Below are positions 13,373-17,630 of a DNA stretch of 17,630 nucleotides, piece after piece. The notes beneath the pieces are model-generated. The model saw only the letters and a list, made by a program, of their open reading frames with translations. It was not told where the DNA came from and did no database searches. Position 1 is the stretch's first letter; each line of letters opens with the position of its first letter. Made by a program: the position numbers and the translations under genes. The stretch comes from JADDRA01 sp051005375 (GTDB lineage Bacteria; Actinomycetota; Acidimicrobiia; Acidimicrobiales; CADCSY01). The DNA lies in contig JBPCJK010000163.1 in assembly GCA_051005375.1 (NCBI GenBank), forward strand, positions 1 to 17,630. The letters are read 5' to 3'.

Positions 13373-14014
13373 GTGCTCCCTCGCATCCTCGCTCCCCTGA
13401 TCGGGCTCCGCCTGCCTCGGCTGTTCCTCGGCCTGGCGCTGGCCGGGGTCGGCATCGCCCTCGTCGTGCGGGGGAAGCTCGGCCTCGGTCCGTGGGACGT
13501 CCTCCACCAGGGCATCTCCGAGCGCACCGGTATCCCCATCGGGATGGTGGTGGTCGGCGTCGGCTTCGGCGTGCTCCTGTTGTGGCTGCCCCTGCGGCAA
13601 CGGCTCGGTGTGGGCACGGTGGCCAACGCCCTGGTGGTGGGCACCGTGCTCGATCTCGCCCTGTTGGTCATCCCCGAGCTTGCCGGGACAGCGATCCACT
13701 GGGTGCTGTTGGTGGGGGGCACGGTGGCCGTCGGGCTAGGGTCCGGCCTCTACCTCAGCGCCGAACTCGGTCCCGGCCCCCGGGACGGGCTCATGACCAA
13801 CCTGGCCGCCCGGGGCCCGTCCGTGCGGCTGGTCCGCACCGGCATCGAGCTGACCGCCCTGGCGCTCGGCTGGCTGCTGGGCGGCACGGTCGGCATCGGT
13901 ACCCTCGTCTTCGCCCTGTCCATAGGCCCTCTGGTCCAGTTCTTCCTCGACCGCCTGACCCCGGTCGCCGGAGTCGTCGAGCCTCGCCCGGCCGTGCCCG
14001 TGGCAGTTTCCTAG
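13373..14014 (+). CDS. YczE/YyaS/YitT-like integral membrane protein
   Basis: A 213-residue protein with about five hydrophobic segments. The pattern RLFLGLALAGVGIALVVRGKLGLGPWDVLHQGIS is the hallmark of the YczE/YitT-like family, and LYLSAELGPGPRDGLMTNLA repeats the same G-x-GP-x-D motif in the second half, suggesting an internal duplication. The role is unknown in most members; some lie beside transporters or antibiotic genes. The GTG at 13373 is preferred: a TTG 60 bases upstream would add an unlikely polar leader and lies before the candidate promoter. The MFS exporter follows 75 bp downstream on the same strand. Confidence 0.85.
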   Translation: MLPRILAPLIGLRLPRLFLGLALAGVGIALVVRGKLGLGPWDVLHQGISERTGIPIGMVVVGVGFGVLLLWLPLRQRLGVGTVANALVVGTVLDLALLVIPELAGTAIHWVLLVGGTVAVGLGSGLYLSAELGPGPRDGLMTNLAARGPSVRLVRTGIELTALALGWLLGGTVGIGTLVFALSIGPLVQFFLDRLTPVAGVVEPRPAVPVAVS

Positions 14015-14035
14015 GTGGCTGGTGTGACGGTGCAC

Positions 14036-14050
14036 CACTCGAGGCGAGTG
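14036..14050. promoter_or_regulatory. short palindrome before the MFS gene
   Basis: CACTCG and CGAGTG form a perfect six-base inverted repeat around AGG, 39 bases upstream of the MFS ATG. It could be an operator half-site pair or a small hairpin. No regulator gene is adjacent, so support is weak. Confidence 0.25.
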
Positions 14051-14089
14051 CGGCGTGGCCGTCCCCCCCACCGCCGACCGGAGGGTTCG

Positions 14090-15673
14090 ATGGAAGCAAG
14101 CTACGAGCGGCGGTGGTGGACCCTGGCGGTGCTGTGCCTCAGCCTGGTCATGGTCATCCTCGGCAACACCGTGCTCAACGTGGCGCTACCCACGCTGGTC
14201 ACCGAGCTGGGCGCCACCTCGACCCAGCTGCAGTGGATGGTCGACTCCTACGCCCTGGTCTTCTCGGGCCTGCTCCTCACCGGCGGCGCCCTGGGTGACC
14301 GCTTCGGTCGCAAGGGCGCCCTCCAGATCGGCCTCGCCATCTTCGGGCTGGGCTCGGTGCTGTCGACCTTCGCCACTTCGGCCGGGCACCTCATCGCCAC
14401 CAGGGCGCTCATGGGGCTCGGCGCCGCCCTGGTCATGCCGGCCACGCTGTCGATCCTGACCCATGTCTTCCCGGCCGCCGAGCGGGCTCGGGCCATCGCC
14501 ATCTGGGCCGGCCTGGCCGCCAGCGGCGCCGCCGTCGGCCCCGTCGCCGGGGGATGGCTGCTCGAGCACTTCTGGTGGGGCTCGGTGTTCTTCTTGAACG
14601 TGCCCATCGTCGTCGTCGCCCTGGTGGCGGGCAGGCTGCTCGTCCCCCGGTCCAACGACCCCGACCACCCACCCCTCGACCCTGGGGGCGCCCTGCTGTC
14701 GATCGCTGGCCTCGGAGCCCTGCTCTACGCCATCATCGAAGCCCCCACCTACGGCTGGGCCGATCCCCTCACCCTGGCCGGCTTCGCCGTGGCCGGCGCC
14801 GGCCTGGCCGGCTTCGCCGCCTGGGAGCTGCGAGCCGCCCACCCCATGCTCGACCTCCGCTTCTTCCGGGACCGCCGCCTGAGCGGGGCGGCCACGGCCA
14901 TCACCCTGACCTTCTTCGCCATGTTCGGAACCTTCTTCCTGCTGACCCAGTACCTCCAACTGGTCCTCGGGTACTCGGCCCTGGAGGCCGGGATACGCAC
15001 CCTGCCCTTGGCCCTGGGCATCATGATCTTCGCTCCCCAGAGCGCCCGGGTGGTCGAGTGGCTGGGACCCCGCAGGGTGATCACCGCCGGTCTGGTGATC
15101 GTCGCCGGAGGCCTGGTCCTGCTGTCCACCCAAGGGGTGGACGCCAACTACGCAGCGTTGGCCGGCTGCCTGGTGGTGCTCGCCCTGGGCATGGGCCTGA
15201 CCATGCCGCCGTCCACCACCCTGATCATGGCGTCGCTGCCTTCGGGCAAGGCGGGCGTGGGCTCTGCTGTCAACGACACCACCCGGGAGCTTGGAGGAGC
15301 GCTGGGCGTGGCCGTGCTCGGGAGCCTGCTCACGTCGGTCTACGCCTCGTCCCTGCAACCCGCCCTGCAGGCGCTGCCCGCCTCCGCGGCCAAGGCGGCC
15401 ACCGCCTCGCTGGGCGGTGCCCTCGATGTCGCCAGGCGGATGGGGGACAACGCCGGAGTGGCGTTGTCTGAGGCAGCGCGTTCGGCCTTCGTCGACGCCA
15501 TGGGGGTGGCCATGCTGGTGGGCGCCGCCGTCGCCCTGGCCAGCGCTGCCCTGGTAGCCCGCTTCCTCCCCGCCGGGATCACGGTGCCCGCCCATCCGGC
15601 GCCGGCCGCCGACGAGGAGCCCCAAGCACTGACCGAGCCCGCCCTGTCCCCCGTCTCGGCCGTGGAGAGGTGA
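14090..15673 (+). CDS. DHA2-family MFS transporter (EmrB/QacA-type, 14 TM)
   Basis: A 527-residue proton-coupled exporter of the drug:H+ antiporter-2 family. The first segment carries the DHA2 pattern LGNTVLNVALPTL (24-36). Motif A is GGALGDRFGRKG (65-76), motif B is RALMGLGAAL with R105, and motif C, the antiporter motif, is GLAASGAAVGPVAGG (141-155). The length and the number of hydrophobic stretches suit 14 transmembrane helices. The C-terminal tail is short and acidic. The ATG at 14090 has GGAGGG about six bases upstream; an in-frame start at 14015 would add a basic, non-membrane leader directly abutting the previous stop codon. Export of drugs, dyes or a metabolite is likely; the substrate is unknown. 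Confidence 0.93.
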   Translation: MEASYERRWWTLAVLCLSLVMVILGNTVLNVALPTLVTELGATSTQLQWMVDSYALVFSGLLLTGGALGDRFGRKGALQIGLAIFGLGSVLSTFATSAGHLIATRALMGLGAALVMPATLSILTHVFPAAERARAIAIWAGLAASGAAVGPVAGGWLLEHFWWGSVFFLNVPIVVVALVAGRLLVPRSNDPDHPPLDPGGALLSIAGLGALLYAIIEAPTYGWADPLTLAGFAVAGAGLAGFAAWELRAAHPMLDLRFFRDRRLSGAATAITLTFFAMFGTFFLLTQYLQLVLGYSALEAGIRTLPLALGIMIFAPQSARVVEWLGPRRVITAGLVIVAGGLVLLSTQGVDANYAALAGCLVVLALGMGLTMPPSTTLIMASLPSGKAGVGSAVNDTTRELGGALGVAVLGSLLTSVYASSLQPALQALPASAAKAATASLGGALDVARRMGDNAGVALSEAARSAFVDAMGVAMLVGAAVALASAALVARFLPAGITVPAHPAPAADEEPQALTEPALSPVSAVER

Positions 15674-15680
15674 TCACCAA

Positions 15681-15705
15681 CCCGCCTGCCGTGGGCTGAG
15701 GCGGG
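15681..15705. terminator. inverted repeat after the MFS gene
   Basis: CCCGCCT (15681-15687) pairs perfectly with AGGCGGG (15699-15705) across an 11-base loop, eight bases after the MFS stop and 16 bases before the next start. There is no T-tract, so it could be a weak terminator, an mRNA 3' stabiliser or chance in GC-rich DNA. Confidence 0.3.
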
Positions 15706-15721
15706 AGACCAGAGGGCCCGC

Positions 15722-16393
15722 GTGACGCCCGAGGAGGTGGAGTGGAGCCAGGAGGTCAGCCAGGCTGACTGGATCGTCCAGCGCCTCCACGACTTCGCCG
15801 TCGACGTGGGGTCGGTAATTCCCGACGGCCTCCCCGCCTACGTCCGCATCGAACATGGTGACGCCAGGGCGGGGGGTTCGCTGAGCCCCGAGGAAACCGT
15901 GGCGCTGGTGTCGCTGCTGGCCCCAGTGACGGCACCGGACCGCTGCTGGTTCTGCCTGTGGGAAGGATTCGGCTGGATACGAGGCGGGCGGGCCATGGTC
16001 AGGCTCGAACGACCCAGCCGCCTGCGGAGAGGCTTGCGCCGCCTACGCCTTGTCGGACTCTGCTGGGACCCCGCCGGTTCCCCCATGGGTGCGGTGCCTC
16101 CCGACGTACTGGCCGGTCCTCACGTCGAGCTCCCACACCGTTCCTACCTCCTCTATCGAGGTCCGGTGGCGACCGCCACGGCATGGTTGGGGCACCCGTA
16201 CCGCCAGAGCCCCAACCTCTGGTGGGCCGCTGATCGCACGTGGGTCGTAGCCAGCGAGATCGATCTCGACTGGACCTGCGTGGGCGGTCCTGTGGCCCTG
16301 ATCCGGCGGATCCTCGACCACCCGCTCCTGGACGCCTCGCCGGCGTCACCGACCGACCGGTTGGTGGCGACGACGAATGGGCGGGGTCGATGA
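15722..16393 (+). CDS. hypothetical protein, conserved-looking actinobacterial type
   Basis: A 223-residue protein that I cannot name. It has no signal peptide or membrane segment and is rich in Trp and aromatic residues. Blocks that look conserved are ADWIVQRLHDFAVDVGSVIPDGLPAYVRI (15-43), CWFCLWEGFGWI (79-90), VELPHRSYLLYRGPV (135-149) and QSPNLWWAADRTWVVASEIDLDWTCVGG (160-187). From memory, similar unnamed proteins occur in actinobacteria, but I cannot assign a domain. The GTG at 15722 has AGAGGG six bases upstream. It is separated from the MFS gene by 48 bp and could be read through from it. Confidence 0.65.
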   Translation: MTPEEVEWSQEVSQADWIVQRLHDFAVDVGSVIPDGLPAYVRIEHGDARAGGSLSPEETVALVSLLAPVTAPDRCWFCLWEGFGWIRGGRAMVRLERPSRLRRGLRRLRLVGLCWDPAGSPMGAVPPDVLAGPHVELPHRSYLLYRGPVATATAWLGHPYRQSPNLWWAADRTWVVASEIDLDWTCVGGPVALIRRILDHPLLDASPASPTDRLVATTNGRGR

Positions 16394-16447
16394 CGCGTCC
16401 GCGACCGCCTCGCTGTGGGCGCGGTCTTCACCTGCCTGGCGGGTCCT

Positions 16448-16914
16448 TCACTGCAGTTCCTTGGCTGGGGTGGCCGTCAAGAACAGTGAGTAGCACACGG
16501 GCGGGCACCTCGGACCATTCGGCCGTAACTCGATAGGGCTCGGCGCTGCGGTCGTCCATCCTTGATAGAGCAACTGATCGGAATCCGTTGAGGTCAGACG
16601 GAGGATGACTCGTTCGATCTTCGTGTTCGGGCCGAAGGATCGACGAGACACGAGGCCGTAGGAGGCGCCGCCATCGCCTTGCTCGTCACTCGTCTTCCCG
16701 AGCGACTCGATGCGGCAGTCGCCATCAACGCACAGCTCCGCTGTCGCCGACGATCCGCCGTCGCCGACGTGGGGCAGGAGCGGAGTGGCATCAACCGACA
16801 CGACTGATTCGCATCCTGCCTCGGTACAGGTTCCTTCCAGGTCTCCTTTACGCACGACCCAGCCGTCAGCGCAAGAAGAACCAGAACCGACACGTGCCAG
16901 CGATGCCTTTTCAT
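16448..16914 (-). CDS. putative small lipoprotein, interrupted by a frameshift
   Basis: Two minus-strand frames fit together as one protein. From an ATG at 16914 the first frame gives a lipoprotein signal, MKRHRWHVSVLVLLALTAGSC, then degenerates into Arg/Ser-rich residues until a stop at 16594. Another frame gives an ordinary-looking mature domain, KGDLEGTCTEAGCESVVSV onward, ending at 16448, with three cysteine pairs (C-x4-C, C-x4-C and C-x3-C, near 16823, 16730 and 16490) suitable for disulphides. That frame has no signal peptide of its own; its only nearby start is a GTG at 16855. A shift of one base near GTAAAGG (about 16850-16858) would join them. This may be a sequencing error, a broken gene or recoding. 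The function is not recognised. Confidence 0.5.
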
Positions 16915-17046
16915 CTCCCCGAGACGATCACACGGGAACGGCCGGCTCGTGAGCGGTTGCGCCAGGACGCCACATCATCCTGACGTGGCGCACCTTGATG
17001 CCCGAGGCCCGACGCCTGACAGAGGCTGACCTGTCGAGCGCTGCTG

Positions 17047-17388
17047 TCAACCCCGTGGAGCGACAACTCGGTAGGCGTCCTCACAGATCGCCTCGACCTC
17101 CTTCCAGTCGATGTCCCGGTCGAGGCGGACGCCGACCCATCCACGTCCACCCACGTAAGGAGGTCGAAAGAAGCGATCCGGCTCCGTCGCGGTGAGCACC
17201 TCCTGGATCCCCGCTGGTGCCGCGCACCAGAAATGCGCGAACTGGTGATCATGGTGGCCTCGTGACCAGAGCATCAGAAACTGCTTCTTCACGAAAAATG
17301 CTGGGGCGCCGTGGCTTACCTTCTCCGTGACTTCGGGCAAGGCGAGGCAGATCGAGCGCACTCGGGCCTCAATGCTCCTGGGATACAC
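17047..17388 (-). CDS. MmcQ/YjbR family protein
   Basis: A 113-residue member of the YjbR/MmcQ fold, often annotated as DNA-binding by structural similarity but without a known function. Family features are RSICLALPEVTEK (11-23), SHGAPAFFVKKQFLMLW, the PPYVGGRGWVGVRLD block and the C-terminal AYRVVAP. The start chosen is the GTG at 17388, because TACCGT lies six bases upstream as at other leaderless genes here; a GTG at 17406 would add six residues (VVYRCA) and has no clear ribosome-binding site. Base usage is less GC-extreme than in the left two thirds of the window. It stands alone between non-coding stretches. Confidence 0.82.
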   Translation of the reverse strand: MYPRSIEARVRSICLALPEVTEKVSHGAPAFFVKKQFLMLWSRGHHDHQFAHFWCAAPAGIQEVLTATEPDRFFRPPYVGGRGWVGVRLDRDIDWKEVEAICEDAYRVVAPRG

Positions 17389-17394
17389 GGCACA

Positions 17395-17400
17395 ACGGTA
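17395..17400 (-). promoter_or_regulatory. candidate -10 hexamer of the YjbR-like gene
   Basis: TACCGT on the minus strand, six bases before the GTG at 17388, with no Shine-Dalgarno sequence. It matches the TANNNT spacing at four other starts in the window. Confidence 0.35.
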
Positions 17401-17543
17401 AACCACCGCTCGTTGCCCGGCGCTGAACGCAGCCCATCACATTGCATAGGTCGATCCGCTCAGCACCAGAGACTAGCCATGTTGGTCGCGCATATACAGC
17501 CCGACAGGACGTAGAGGGAGCACCGTTCTTGAGCGCGCCGCCG

Positions 17544-17630
17544 TCATGGTCGTGACAGAGGGCGTCCCCCACGAGGTGCCTTGCGCTGGCGGAACGCTTC
17601 GGCAGCCCAATCGAAGGCTTTCTCCTCGCG
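17544..17630 (-). CDS. C-terminal end of an unidentified gene (5' part outside window)
   Basis: From the right edge the minus strand reads 28 codons, REEKAFDWAAEAFRQRKAPR and eight more residues, before a TGA at 17544. The composition, with a charged amphipathic stretch and then a basic tail, looks like the end of a real protein, but it is too short to identify. The 155 bases between it and the YjbR-like gene hold nothing I can support apart from that gene's candidate -10. Confidence 0.3.
   Translation of the reverse strand, partial: REEKAFDWAAEAFRQRKAPRGGRPLSRP

Noticed and set aside
14186..15625. A 479-codon minus-strand open frame opposite the MFS gene
   Set aside because: Gly/Gln/His/Asp-rich antisense of a transporter; no homology features.
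17369..17572. A 67-codon minus-strand open frame in the right-hand gap
   Set aside because: It overlaps the start of the YjbR-like gene and the end of another frame, has mixed composition, no ribosome-binding site and no recognisable features.

Overview
The window is very GC-rich, with short gene spacing, many GTG starts and 1-4 base stop/start overlaps. This fits a high-GC actinobacterium. The DUF501-Ppx/GppA pair, the LAAC-type lipoprotein and the apparently leaderless start sites agree; an Acidimicrobiia-like lineage is a guess that the sequence alone cannot prove.

Layout. (1) 1-2201, minus strand: the N-terminal part of a RimJ/RimL-type acetyltransferase running off the left edge, then a DUF501 protein translationally coupled to a Ppx/GppA phosphatase. 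(2) 2271-8798, minus strand: a catabolic-looking operon read from right to left: acyl-CoA-dehydrogenase-fold flavoprotein, TIM-barrel sugar isomerase/epimerase, zinc alcohol dehydrogenase, class II aldolase, FGGY sugar kinase, D-2-hydroxyacid dehydrogenase. Three copies of a ~105 bp multi-hairpin repeat sit at two junctions of this operon. (3) 8799-8879: an 81 bp divergent promoter region. (4) 8880-13246, plus strand: a fusion of a metallophosphoesterase-like domain to a radical SAM domain, then a PhnD/PhnE/PhnC-type ABC importer. (5) 13373-15673: a YczE-like membrane protein and a DHA2-type MFS exporter. (6) 15722-17630: an unrecognised 223-residue protein, a frameshifted small lipoprotein, a YjbR/MmcQ-like protein and the tail of another gene. 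The coding here is looser and less GC-extreme.

How it may work together (inference). The minus-strand operon can oxidise, isomerise, phosphorylate and cleave a small polyol, sugar or hydroxy-acid. The divergent operon brings in a phosphonate- or oxyanion-like solute and carries a radical SAM enzyme. No C-P lyase, phosphonatase, PhnY/PhnZ or convincing PtxD gene is visible. If the two operons form one system, it would be a phosphonate- or phospho-sugar-type uptake and breakdown route that does not match a pathway I can name. Three of its enzymes have changed or missing canonical catalytic or metal residues.

Five genes that start transcription units have a TANNNT hexamer exactly 6 or 7 bases before the start codon, which suggests leaderless mRNAs.
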